64,000 nucleotides of DNA, taken from positions 372,001 to 436,000 of the forward strand of contig NZ_BCWI01000001.1 of NCBI RefSeq assembly GCF_001592125.1. The letters are read 5' to 3'. Shown piece after piece: positions 55,561 to 63,228 of the stretch. The DNA is from Microbacterium hominis NBRC 15708. Its GTDB lineage: Bacteria; Actinomycetota; Actinomycetes; Actinomycetales; Microbacteriaceae. Under the pieces are notes generated by a model, which was not told where the DNA came from, did not search any database, and saw nothing but the letters and a program-made list of their open reading frames with translations. A program made the position numbers and the translations under genes. Within the stretch, counting starts at the first letter, position 1. The number at the start of each line of letters is the position of its first letter.

Positions 55561-56784
55561 ATGCCCGCCCGCCCCACACCTCAGGAGAAGGCGGAGACAC
55601 TCGCGTGGCTCCGCCGCATCTCCGGGGACCTGGCCACGGCGACCATCAAGCGACTCGAAGACTCGCTGCCGTGGTATGCCGACATGCCGCCGGCACGCCG
55701 GTCGGCCGTGGGCCTCGTGGCGCAGGCGGGCATCGCCTCGTTCATCCAGTGGTACGAGGATCCGGGCTCCACGCCCTGGATCGCCGCCGACATCTTCGCC
55801 GCAGCCCCCCGTGAACTGCTGCGCAGCGTCAGCCTGACGCAGACGCTGCAGCTCATCCGGGTGACCGTCGCCGTCACCGAGGAGCGCGTCGCGGGCCGGG
55901 CGGAGGACCTGCGCGAGAGCATCCTGCTGTTCTCCCGCGAGGTCGCGTTCGCGTCGGCCGACGTCTACGCGCGCGCCGCAGAGGCCCGCGGGCTCTGGGA
56001 CGCGCGACTCGAAGCGCTCGTCGTCGACTCGATCCTCACGGGCGAGGCCGACGAGGAGCTGCCGAGCCGTATCGCCGCGCTCGGCTGGCACGGCCACGGA
56101 GAGGTCGCCGTGCTCGTGGGTACGACGCCCCCGCAGCTGGATGTCGATCATCTGCGGCGGCTCGCGCGCAAGCTCGGCGTCGACGTGCTCATCGGCGTGC
56201 AGGGGTCGCGCCTCGTGCTGGTGATCGGGCGTGCGGTACTGCCCGGACGCGAGCCGGTGAGCGACGAGCTGCCGTTCCCCGAGATCGCATTACGGCTGGA
56301 GCCCGGCTTCGGTCCCGGCCACCTCGTCCTCGGTCCCACGGTGCCCGCGCTGGTGGATGCCGGGCTGAGTGCGCGCGCGGCGCTGGCGGGGTTCGCCGTC
56401 GCCGGGGCGTGGCGTCACGCCCCGCGTCCGGTCGAGGCCGACGATCTGCTGCCCGAGCGTGCGCTGGCCGGCGACGCCATGGCGAAGGCGACCCTGGTCG
56501 AGCGCATCTACCGTCCGCTGCAGGCGCACTCCGCCGATCTCGTCACGACGCTCTGGAGCTACCTCGACAACGGGCGCTCCCTCGAGGCGACGGCGCGCGA
56601 GCTGTTCGTTCACCCGAACACCGTGCGGTACCGCCTCAAGCGCGTCTCGGACGTCATCGGCTGGGATGCGACCGGGCCGCGAGAGGCGCTCATCCTGCAG
56701 ACGGCCCTCATCATCGGGTCGATCGGCACCGAGGCGACGCGCCGTCGGGGAAGCGCGGCGCGACGCCCCCCTCGCACCGACTGA
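55561..56784 (+). CDS. fasR: PucR-type regulator of fatty acid synthesis (FasR-like)
   Basis: A 407-residue regulator. The N-terminus (TLAWLRRISGDLATATIKRL) leads into a central GGDEF-like/PucR region, and the C-terminal PucR helix-turn-helix is clear (NGRSLEATARELFVHPNTVR followed by YRLKRVSDVIG). In Streptomyces coelicolor FasR is encoded directly upstream of fabD and activates the fabD-fabH-acpP-fabF operon; the gene order here is the same. Name assigned mainly from synteny. The ATG at 55561 comes 8 nt after the aceE stop. An ACAAA/TTTGT inverted repeat between this gene and fabD is a candidate target. Confidence 0.88.
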   Translation: MPARPTPQEKAETLAWLRRISGDLATATIKRLEDSLPWYADMPPARRSAVGLVAQAGIASFIQWYEDPGSTPWIAADIFAAAPRELLRSVSLTQTLQLIRVTVAVTEERVAGRAEDLRESILLFSREVAFASADVYARAAEARGLWDARLEALVVDSILTGEADEELPSRIAALGWHGHGEVAVLVGTTPPQLDVDHLRRLARKLGVDVLIGVQGSRLVLVIGRAVLPGREPVSDELPFPEIALRLEPGFGPGHLVLGPTVPALVDAGLSARAALAGFAVAGAWRHAPRPVEADDLLPERALAGDAMAKATLVERIYRPLQAHSADLVTTLWSYLDNGRSLEATARELFVHPNTVRYRLKRVSDVIGWDATGPREALILQTALIIGSIGTEATRRRGSAARRPPRTD

Positions 56785-56818
56785 CATCCCACCGTCCCGG
56801 TGCTGTTATCGATCGGAT

Positions 56819-56838
56819 ACAAAGCAATCCGCGTTTGT
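56819..56838. promoter_or_regulatory. ACAAA-N10-TTTGT inverted repeat upstream of fabD (candidate FasR site)
   Basis: A 5-10-5 inverted repeat, nearly extended by AGC/GCG, in the 103-nt AT-richer gap between fasR and fabD. It is 50 nt before the fabD start. The position fits an activator site, but the sequence match to any known FasR site was not checked. Confidence 0.4.
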
Positions 56839-56887
56839 TGTGACGTGTTCGCCAGCGCGGCGGCGCAGAAGTTGGAAGGATAGGCAC

Positions 56888-57808
56888 GTGATCATCACCG
56901 TCTTCCCCGGGCAGGGCTCACAGACCCCCGGGTTCCTCGCTCCGTGGCTCGAGCTCGACGGGGTCCGCGAGCGCGTCGAGCGGTACGCGGAGGAGGCGGA
57001 CGTCGACCTCCTCGCGGCCGGCACCGAATGGGACGCCGACCGCATCCGCGACACGAGCGTCGCGCAGCCGCTGATCGTCGCGGCGAGCCTGGTCTCGTAC
57101 GCCGCTCTGCAGGATGCCGCGGCCACCGCGCCCGGCGGTGTCGCCGGCCACTCCGTGGGTGAGATCGCGGCTCTCGTCGCGGCGGGAGTGCTCACGGACG
57201 ACGACGGGATGCGTCTCGTCGGTCTTCGGGGACGAGCGATGGCCGATGCGGCTGCGCGCGAGCACACCGGGATGAGCGCCGTCCTCGGCGGTGACCGCGA
57301 CGCGGTCCTCGCCCTCCTCGATGAGCTGGGCCTCACCCCGGCCAACCACAACGGTGCCGGACAGATCGTGGCGGCCGGCGCGCTGGACGCGCTGGCGGAA
57401 CTCGCGGCCCACCCGGTCGCGGGAAGCCGCGTCATCGCGCTGCAGGTGGCGGGCGCCTTCCACACCTCGTACATGGCCCCCGCGGTCGAGTCGTTGCGCG
57501 CCGCCGCCGCAGAGGTGACGGCATCCGACCCGACCGTCGCCCTTTGGACCAACCGAGACGGTGCGCGGGTCGTGGCAGGTCGTGAGGCTCTCGACCTGCT
57601 CGTCGCACAGGTCTCCTCCCCCGTCCGCTGGGACCTCTGCATGGACGCGTTCTCGGCTGCGGGCGTGACCGGCATCATCGAGCTCGCCCCGGCCGGCACC
57701 CTCACGGGTCTCGCGAAGCGAGCCCTGCGCGGCGTGCCGACCGTGGCCGTGAAGACACCCGACGACCTCGCGGCTGCGGCCGCCCTGCTGACAGGAGGCG
57801 ACGCGTGA
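56888..57808 (+). CDS. fabD: Malonyl-CoA:ACP transacylase
   Basis: A 306-residue enzyme that loads malonyl groups onto acyl carrier protein. The substrate loop FPGQGSQTPGFL opens the protein. The catalytic Ser is in GVAGHSVGEIAALV, and the catalytic His in GAFHTSYM. The malonyl-selective Arg region (GLRGRAMADAA) is present. The GTG at 56888 is preceded by GGAAGGA. The stop overlaps the fabH start by 4 nt (GTGA). It is the first gene of the fabD-fabH-acpP-fabF cluster. Confidence 0.96.
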   Translation: MIITVFPGQGSQTPGFLAPWLELDGVRERVERYAEEADVDLLAAGTEWDADRIRDTSVAQPLIVAASLVSYAALQDAAATAPGGVAGHSVGEIAALVAAGVLTDDDGMRLVGLRGRAMADAAAREHTGMSAVLGGDRDAVLALLDELGLTPANHNGAGQIVAAGALDALAELAAHPVAGSRVIALQVAGAFHTSYMAPAVESLRAAAAEVTASDPTVALWTNRDGARVVAGREALDLLVAQVSSPVRWDLCMDAFSAAGVTGIIELAPAGTLTGLAKRALRGVPTVAVKTPDDLAAAAALLTGGDA

Positions 57809-58821
57809 CCGACGCGCCCACCCGACCCGCCCTCGTCCAGTCGACGGGGCCGGCCCACACGCGCATCTACGCCTACGGCGCGGCGCGCGGCGAGAACGCC
57901 GTTCCCAATGACGATCTCGTCGGTCCCATCGACTCCAGCGACGAGTGGATCCGTCAGCGCACCGGCATCGTCACGCGCGTGCGGGCGGATGCCGCCACCA
58001 CCGCGATCGACCTGGCATCCGACGCAGCGGCCGAAGCGGTCGCCACCGCAGGGATCGACCCCGCGCTCATCGACGCCGTGATCGTCGCGACGATCTCCAA
58101 CCCGAAGCAGACCCCCTCGGTGTCGGCGATCGTGGCCGACCGGATCGGCGCGAACCCCGCGGCGGCGTACGACCTCAACGCCGCCTGCGCCGGCTTCGCC
58201 TACGGCGTCGCGCAGGCCGACGCGCTCATCCGCGCGGGCTCGGCGCACTACGCGGTCGTGGTGGGCGCCGAGAAGCTGAGCGACATCGTCGACCCGACCG
58301 ACCGGTCCATCTCGTTCCTCCTGGGCGATGGCGCCGGTGCGGCCGTCGTCGGACCGAGCGACTTCCCCGGCATCGGACCGACCGTCTGGGGCTCGGACGG
58401 CTCGAAGGCCGAGGCCGTGGGCATGAACCACACCCTCGTCGAGTTCCGCGACGGCCAGTCGCCGTGGCCGACGCTGCGCCAGGAGGGTCCGACGGTCTTC
58501 CGCTGGGCCGTCTGGGAGATGGTGAAGGTCGCCCGGCAGGCGCTCGAGGTCGCCGGAGTGCAGGCCTCCGATCTGGCGGCCTTCGTGCCGCACCAGGCCA
58601 ACATGCGCATCATCGACGAGTTCGCCAAGCAGCTGAAGCTGCCCGAGACGGTCGTCATCGGCCGCGACATCGAGACCACCGGCAACACGTCGGCGGCATC
58701 CATCCCGCTCGCCACGCACCGCCTGCTCGTCGAGCACCCGGAGCTGTCGGGCGGACTCGCCCTGCAGATCGGTTTCGGCGCCGGGCTCGTGTTCGGCGCC
58801 CAGGTCGTCGTCCTGCCCTGA
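57805..58821 (+). CDS. fabH: Beta-ketoacyl-ACP synthase III
   Basis: A 338-residue condensing enzyme that starts fatty-acid chains from acyl-CoA and malonyl-ACP. In branched-chain-lipid actinobacteria it would use isobutyryl-, isovaleryl- or anteiso-type primers (family knowledge, not visible here). The Cys-His-Asn triad is intact: Cys128 in NAACAGFAYG, His in PHQANMRIIDE and Asn in TGNTSAASIP. The GTG start overlaps the fabD stop. The product is slightly longer at the N-terminus than the E. coli enzyme. acpP follows after 93 nt with its own promoter. Confidence 0.96.
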   Translation: MTDAPTRPALVQSTGPAHTRIYAYGAARGENAVPNDDLVGPIDSSDEWIRQRTGIVTRVRADAATTAIDLASDAAAEAVATAGIDPALIDAVIVATISNPKQTPSVSAIVADRIGANPAAAYDLNAACAGFAYGVAQADALIRAGSAHYAVVVGAEKLSDIVDPTDRSISFLLGDGAGAAVVGPSDFPGIGPTVWGSDGSKAEAVGMNHTLVEFRDGQSPWPTLRQEGPTVFRWAVWEMVKVARQALEVAGVQASDLAAFVPHQANMRIIDEFAKQLKLPETVVIGRDIETTGNTSAASIPLATHRLLVEHPELSGGLALQIGFGAGLVFGAQVVVLP

Positions 58822-58857
58822 CGGCCCGAGATCCGCGGGCGCGGCGGCCGCCGCACC

Positions 58858-58863
58858 TAGACT
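58858..58863 (+). promoter_or_regulatory. -10 element TAGACT of acpP
   Basis: TAGACT followed by GAACG lies 51 nt before the acpP ATG. It suggests that the highly expressed acpP has an extra promoter inside the fab operon. Confidence 0.5.
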
Positions 58864-58914
58864 GAACGTCGGCCCCGCAGGGCCGGTGAAACCCCGATAA
58901 ACAAGGAGAATCCC

Positions 58915-59163
58915 ATGGCATTCAGCAACGACGAGGTCCTCGCAGGGCTCGCCGAACTCATCACGGACGAGACCGGCATCTCGGCGGACGAGGTCGCGCT
59001 GGAGAAGTCGTTCACCGACGACCTCGACATCGACTCGATCTCGATGATGACGATCGTCGTCAACGCCGAGGAGAAGTTCGGTGTCACCATCCCCGACGAA
59101 GAGGTCAAGAACCTCAAGACCGTCGGCGACGCCGTCACCTTCATCACCACCAACCAGGCCTGA
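58915..59163 (+). CDS. acpP: Acyl carrier protein
   Basis: An 82-residue acidic four-helix protein that carries the growing acyl chain on phosphopantetheine. The attachment Ser41 is in DLDIDSISMMTIV, a conserved DSxS context. Helix III and the C-terminus (IPDEEVKNLKTVGDAVTFI) match the family. A strong AAGGAG lies 8 nt before the ATG. It is encoded between fabH and fabF, with codon use at its most biased here, consistent with high expression. Confidence 0.97.
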   Translation: MAFSNDEVLAGLAELITDETGISADEVALEKSFTDDLDIDSISMMTIVVNAEEKFGVTIPDEEVKNLKTVGDAVTFITTNQA

Positions 59164-59229
59164 CCTCAGGCCTCGCCACCTGCACCCCGGTGGGGGCCTG
59201 AGCGCCCCCACCGGAGCAACGAGGAGACC

Positions 59230-60468
59230 ATGAGCATTCCCCGAATCGTCGTCACCGGCATCGGCGCCTCCAGCCCCATCGGTGGGACCGCGCCGGAGAG
59301 CTGGTCCGCGCTGCTGGGTGGCGCCTCCGGCGCGCGCACGCTCGAGTACGACTGGGTCGAGCAGTACAACCTTCCCGTCACGTTCGCCGCGCAGGCCGCC
59401 GTCCGCCCCGACACGGTGCTGGAACGGCCGATCGCCAAGCGTCTCGACCCGTCCTCGCAGTTCGCGCTCGTCGCGGCCATGGAGGCGTGGGCGGATGCCG
59501 GAAGCCCGGAGGTCGACCCGGAACGCCTGGGAGTCGACTTCGCGACCGGGATCGGCGGCCTCTGGACCCTGCTCGACGCGTGGGACACGCTGCGCGAGAA
59601 GGGCCCGCGTCGCGTGCTGCCGATGACGGTGCCGATGCTCATGCCGAACGCGGCGGCCGGCAACCTGTCGCTGCACTTCGGTGCGCGTGCCTACGCACGC
59701 ACGGTCGCGAGCGCCTGCGCATCGAGCACCGAGTCGATCGTGAACGCGATCGAGCACCTGCGTGACGGTCTCGCGGATGTCGTGATCGCCGGTGGCACCG
59801 AGTCGGTCATCCACCCGGTCACCATCGCGTCGTTCTCGTCGATGCAGGCGCTGTCCAAGCGCAACGACTCCCCCGAGACCGCGTCGCGCCCCGGCAGCAT
59901 CGATCGCGACGGATTCGTCATGGGCGAGGGCGCGGGCGTCCTGATCCTCGAGACGGAGGAGCACGCCAAGGCGCGCGGAGCGAAGATCTACGCCGCGGTC
60001 GTCGGAGGCGGCGTCACGGCCGATTCGTACCACATCACCGCCAACGACCCCGAGGGCACCGGCGCCGCGCGCGCCGTGAACCTCGCGCTCGCGATGGCGG
60101 ACGCGTCGCCCGACGACGTGACCCACATCAACGCCCACGCCACCTCCACCCCGGTCGGCGATCCGAACGAGTACGTGGCGCTCAAGAGCGTCTTCGGCGA
60201 CCGGATCGATGAGATCCCCGTGTCGGCGACCAAGGCGTCCACGGGACATCTGCTGGGCGGGACGGGAGCGCTCGAGGCGATCTTCACGATCCTCGCGCTG
60301 CGCGACCGTGTCGCACCGCCGACGATCAACCTGACGGAGCAGGACCCCGCGGTCCCCTTCCGTCTGTCGGGCGCGCCGACCCCGCTCGGCGACGGACAGC
60401 AGCTCGCGATCAGCAACTCGTTCGGCTTCGGCGGACACAACGCGGTCGCCGCGTTCGCCTCGGTCTGA
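59230..60468 (+). CDS. fabF: Beta-ketoacyl-ACP synthase II
   Basis: A 412-residue elongating condensing enzyme. VVTGIGASSPIG opens the protein, the active-site Cys is in SACASSTESIV, and the two His residues are in HINAHATSTPVGDPNE and KASTGHLLGGTGALEA. The C-terminal SNSFGFGGHNAVAAF is intact. It extends acyl-ACP with malonyl-ACP. GAGGAG precedes the ATG at 59230. The gene ends the fab cluster, as a perfect hairpin follows 20 nt after its stop. Confidence 0.96.
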   Translation: MSIPRIVVTGIGASSPIGGTAPESWSALLGGASGARTLEYDWVEQYNLPVTFAAQAAVRPDTVLERPIAKRLDPSSQFALVAAMEAWADAGSPEVDPERLGVDFATGIGGLWTLLDAWDTLREKGPRRVLPMTVPMLMPNAAAGNLSLHFGARAYARTVASACASSTESIVNAIEHLRDGLADVVIAGGTESVIHPVTIASFSSMQALSKRNDSPETASRPGSIDRDGFVMGEGAGVLILETEEHAKARGAKIYAAVVGGGVTADSYHITANDPEGTGAARAVNLALAMADASPDDVTHINAHATSTPVGDPNEYVALKSVFGDRIDEIPVSATKASTGHLLGGTGALEAIFTILALRDRVAPPTINLTEQDPAVPFRLSGAPTPLGDGQQLAISNSFGFGGHNAVAAFASV

Positions 60469-60487
60469 TCCGGCCTCGAGCCGGACG

Positions 60488-60530
60488 CGAAGACGCCCCC
60501 GCATCCTTTCGGATGACGGGGGCGTCTTCG
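60488..60530 (+). terminator. Terminator of the fab cluster
   Basis: CGAAGACGCCCCCGCATCC and its complement form a long stem with one bulge around a TTTC loop. It stands between fabF and the convergent DUF3145 gene and probably serves both. Confidence 0.85.
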
Positions 60531-60621
60531 TGTCAGACGAGGATGCGCTGTCTCGGTCTCCGGGAAGCCGTCCGAAGCCGGTACCGGCGCCTCGACTCGT
60601 CTGGGCTCAGGGGGTCGGCGC

Positions 60622-61134
60622 TCAGCCGACCTTGTGGAGCCAGACGACGGGGGCGTCGTCGCTGGCGTGACGGAACGGCTCGAGCTCTTCGTCCCAGGAC
60701 GAGCCGAGGGCGACCTGGAGCTCGCGCTGCAGGTCGTACGGGTCGCCGGCCGCGATCTCGAGTGCGTAGCGGATGCGGTCCTCGCCGATGACGACGTTGC
60801 CCGCGGTGTCGGTCTGGGCGAAGTGGATGCCGAGATCCGGCGTGTGCATCCAGCGACCGCCGTCCGAGCGCGGCGTCGGGTCCTCGCTGACCTCGAAGCG
60901 CAGGTGCTCCCAGCCGCGGATCGCGGTGGCGAGAGCGGCGCCGGTGCCGGCGGGGCCTTCCCAGTAGAACTCGGCACGACGGCTGCCGGAGAGCACTGGC
61001 TGTTCCGCCCACTCGAAATTGACCGCCCGTCCGAGGGTGCGACCGACAGCCCACTCGAGGTGGGGGCACAGCGCTCGTGGCGCGGAGTGGATGTAGATCA
61101 CTCCGCGCGCCTGTGGGGTCGACGTGGTCGCCAT
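60622..61134 (-). CDS. DUF3145 family protein
   Basis: A 170-residue protein of DUF3145, conserved in actinobacteria and usually encoded next to the fab cluster, as here. Recognisable parts are ARGVIYIHSAPRALCPHLEW, WEGPAGTGAALATAIRGWEH and IGEDRIRYALE. The C-terminal DEELEPFRHA is also typical. It has no signal peptide or TM segment and is presumably cytosolic. The constant position suggests a lipid- or envelope-linked role, but none is known. The ATG at 61134 is followed by a short Thr/Ser leader. A TTGTGA-N18-AATAAT promoter lies upstream. Confidence 0.92.
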   Translation of the reverse strand: MATTSTPQARGVIYIHSAPRALCPHLEWAVGRTLGRAVNFEWAEQPVLSGSRRAEFYWEGPAGTGAALATAIRGWEHLRFEVSEDPTPRSDGGRWMHTPDLGIHFAQTDTAGNVVIGEDRIRYALEIAAGDPYDLQRELQVALGSSWDEELEPFRHASDDAPVVWLHKVG

Positions 61135-61213
61135 CGCGATTCTCCGTTTCTTCAGGTACGTCTTCCCCTACGACCTGAGTCCGGATGCATGGCGGCTATG
61201 TGGTTGTGCGCCC

Positions 61214-61243
61214 ATTATTGCCGATATCGACGTGGAATCACAA
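61214..61243 (-). promoter_or_regulatory. Candidate sigma-70 promoter of DUF3145 gene (TTGTGA-N18-AATAAT)
   Basis: On the minus strand TTGTGA (61243-61238) and AATAAT (61219-61214) are 18 nt apart in the gap between the CAU tRNA and the DUF3145 gene. This gap is unusually AT-rich for the window. A 7-bp inverted repeat (GGTTGTG/CACAACC) flanks it. Confidence 0.45.
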
Positions 61244-61255
61244 CCGTGTCATTGG

Positions 61256-61329
61256 TAGGGCGGGTGGGACTTGAACCCACGATCGTCGGGTTATGAGCCC
61301 GCTGCCTTGACCAGCTTGGCCACCGCCCC
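61256..61329 (-). tRNA. tRNA with CAT anticodon (tRNA-Met, subtype unresolved)
   Basis: A 74-nt cloverleaf. The acceptor is GGGGCGG/CCGCCCT (first pair G-T), the D-arm GCCAAGCTGGTCAAGGC, the anticodon loop CTCATAA and the T-arm GTGGG-TTCAAGT-CCCAC. CCA is not encoded. Three G-C pairs (GGG/CCC) in the anticodon stem recall initiator tRNA. The weak 1-72 pair would fit too, but the D-arm differs from standard initiators, and pair 27-43 is mismatched. Elongator Met or lysidine-modified tRNA-Ile cannot be excluded. Confidence 0.85.
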
Positions 61330-61343
61330 CTGTCCCGGGAATT

Positions 61344-62399
61344 CTAGCGGGGTCGCGGGTCGTCCTTGTCGCGCACCGGCGGCTCCGGCCACACCTTGGC
61401 GACGGCGTCCGTGAGGCGCTGGGCGCTCGGCGAGACGCCCTCTCCGCTGCCGCGGGTGATCGGGATCTCCTGGCTGTCGCTGACGATCTGCGGATGGTGT
61501 CGTGCGAGTTGGAACACGCCCGTGACGGCGAGGGCGCCGGCCGCGACGAAGCCCACGTACGCGCCCCAGGGGGCGCCCTCGGCCTCGCGGAGCACCGCGA
61601 GACCGATCACGATCGCGACGATCGGGTCGATGACGGTGAGGCCCGCGATGACCAGGTCCGGGGGCCCGGACGCGTAGGCGGTCTGCACGAAGTAGGCGCC
61701 GATCGCCGTGCCGGCCAGCAGTGCCACGATGCAGACGATCGTCAGCCACTCGAAGTCACCCGAGCGGATGCGGCTGAGCACCACCTTGGCGAGCGTCGCC
61801 ACGAAGCCGTACATGATGCCGGCGGCGACGATGTAGAACAGCGCTCCCATGCGTGCGCGCAGCCAGACCCACAGGGCGGTGAGCACGATCGCGACGCCCG
61901 CCAGGATGAGGAGCACCGTGATGAGCTGCCCGTCGCTGATCGGGGTCTCGGTCGCGTAGAGAGCGGCCACGGTGACGAAGACGAAGATGCCGGCGACGCA
62001 CAGCCCGATCGCGGAGAGCGAGCGACGCGTGGGGCGCAGGCCGCTGATGCGGGCGTTCAGGAGGGTGGTGATCACCAGTGAGACCGCGCCCACGGGCTGG
62101 ACGAGGATCAGCGGCGCGAACGTCAGCGCCGACAGCTGGCAGACGATCGCGAGGCCCAGCATCACGGTGCCGGCGACCCACGAGGGGCGCCGCAGGAGGT
62201 TCCACATCTGTCCGCCCGTGAGGCCGGACGAGCCGTGCGTGGCCGTGAGGCGTTCGACCTTCTGCACGCCGCGGTGCTGATACTGCGCACCGAACGACAT
62301 GAAGACGGCACCGAGGAGGGCCAGCGGGATGCCGATGAGGATGCCGGGGTCGGCGAAGACGCCGACGAGCTTGTCAGTCACGTCTCCGAGGTCGGTCAT
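61344..62399 (-). CDS. DMT-superfamily (EamA/NIPA-like) multi-TM protein
   Basis: A 351-residue membrane protein with about nine to ten TM helices. IGIPLALLGAVFMSFGAQYQ at the N-terminus and LTFAPLILVQPVGAVSLVIT are typical of NIPA/DMT-type proteins, and a second half repeats the pattern (GPPDLVIAGLTVIDPIVAIV). The C-terminal 60 residues are soluble and charged (SQEIPITRGSGEG, ending DKDDPRPR). I place the start at ATG 62399, with GAGGGG about 11 nt upstream; an in-frame GTG at 62411 would add four residues. The substrate is unknown; NIPA relatives handle Mg2+, DMT proteins small metabolites. Confidence 0.87.
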   Translation of the reverse strand: MTDLGDVTDKLVGVFADPGILIGIPLALLGAVFMSFGAQYQHRGVQKVERLTATHGSSGLTGGQMWNLLRRPSWVAGTVMLGLAIVCQLSALTFAPLILVQPVGAVSLVITTLLNARISGLRPTRRSLSAIGLCVAGIFVFVTVAALYATETPISDGQLITVLLILAGVAIVLTALWVWLRARMGALFYIVAAGIMYGFVATLAKVVLSRIRSGDFEWLTIVCIVALLAGTAIGAYFVQTAYASGPPDLVIAGLTVIDPIVAIVIGLAVLREAEGAPWGAYVGFVAAGALAVTGVFQLARHHPQIVSDSQEIPITRGSGEGVSPSAQRLTDAVAKVWPEPPVRDKDDPRPR

Positions 62400-62441
62400 G
62401 GCGGCATACACCCCTCGACACTAACCGCCGGGTGCGCTCGA

Positions 62442-62447
62442 TAGGCT
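62442..62447 (+). promoter_or_regulatory. -10 element TAGGCT, leaderless geometry before def
   Basis: TAGGCT followed by 6 nt (CAGGAC) and the GTG at 62454. No ribosome site is possible in this space. Confidence 0.6.
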
Positions 62448-62453
62448 CAGGAC

Positions 62454-63020
62454 GTGGCTGTTCTTCCGATTCGCATCATGGGCGATCCCGTCCTCCACTC
62501 CCCCGCCGATCCCGTCACGGAGGTGACGGAGGAGATCCGAACCCTCGTCGCCGACATGTTCGAGACGATGGATGCCGCCCCCGGCGTCGGGTTGGCGGCC
62601 CCGCAGGTCGGGGTGGGCCTGCGCATCTACACCTACAGCTACCAGGACGACGACGGCAATCCCTGGCGCGGAGTGATCATCAACCCGCAGCTGTGGATGC
62701 GTCCTCCGGTGCCCGGCGCGCCGGATCCGGACGACGAGTCCGAGGGATGCCTGTCGTTCCCGGGCGAGCGGTTCCCGCTGCGGCGCTCCGACGAGGTGCT
62801 CGTGACCGGCGTCGACCTCGACGGCGCTCCCGTGCGCATCGAGGTGGACGGGTGGCGTGCGCGCATCATGCAGCACGAGTTCGATCACCTCGACGGCATC
62901 CTCTACATCGACCGTCTCGACGACGGCGACTGGAAGACGGTGCAGAAGATCGCGCGCAAGCGCGGGTGGGGACGTCCCGGCGCGTCCTGGACCCCCGGCG
63001 TCGACGACCTCGACGCCTGA
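62454..63020 (+). CDS. def: Peptide deformylase
   Basis: A 188-residue metalloenzyme that removes the formyl group from nascent proteins. All three family motifs are present: GVGLAAPQVG; EGCLSFPG with metal-ligand Cys99; and QHEFDHLDG with His141, Glu142 and His145. The C-terminal extension of about 25 residues is typical of actinobacterial forms. The GTG start is fixed by a TAGGCT promoter 6 nt upstream, giving a probably leaderless mRNA. It is divergent from the DMT protein gene, and a hairpin follows before tRNA-Asn on the other strand. Confidence 0.96.
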   Translation: MAVLPIRIMGDPVLHSPADPVTEVTEEIRTLVADMFETMDAAPGVGLAAPQVGVGLRIYTYSYQDDDGNPWRGVIINPQLWMRPPVPGAPDPDDESEGCLSFPGERFPLRRSDEVLVTGVDLDGAPVRIEVDGWRARIMQHEFDHLDGILYIDRLDDGDWKTVQKIARKRGWGRPGASWTPGVDDLDA

Positions 63021-63050
63021 TCGCCGTTCACCCCTCCCGCGGGAAACGAA

Positions 63051-63080
63051 AACGGCCCCAGAGTGGAGTCTGGGGCCGTT
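63051..63080. terminator. Bidirectional terminator between def and tRNA-Asn
   Basis: A perfect 12-bp stem AACGGCCCCAGA/TCTGGGGCCGTT. On the minus strand it is followed by TTTCGTTTCCC, so it is a good terminator for the tRNA-Asn transcript. It also ends def. Confidence 0.85.
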
Positions 63081-63082
63081 CG

Positions 63083-63155
63083 CTCCCCGGCTTGGACTCG
63101 AACCAAGAACCTGCCGGTTAACAGCCGGCTGCTCTGCCAATTGAGCTACCGAGGA
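63083..63155 (-). tRNA. tRNA-Asn (anticodon GTT)
   Basis: A 73-nt cloverleaf. The acceptor is TCCTCGG/CCGGGGA, the D-arm GCTCAATTGGCAGAGC, the anticodon arm GCCGG-CTGTTAA-CCGGC reads GTT, and the T-arm is CTTGG-TTCGAGT-CCAAG. CCA is not encoded. Confidence 0.97.
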
Positions 63156-63228
63156 TCAGTCACCCGCGAGCGGGCAACCCGTCCATATTAGCAAAGGTCG
63201 GGGCGTGGTCGTGACAACCGACACGCGA

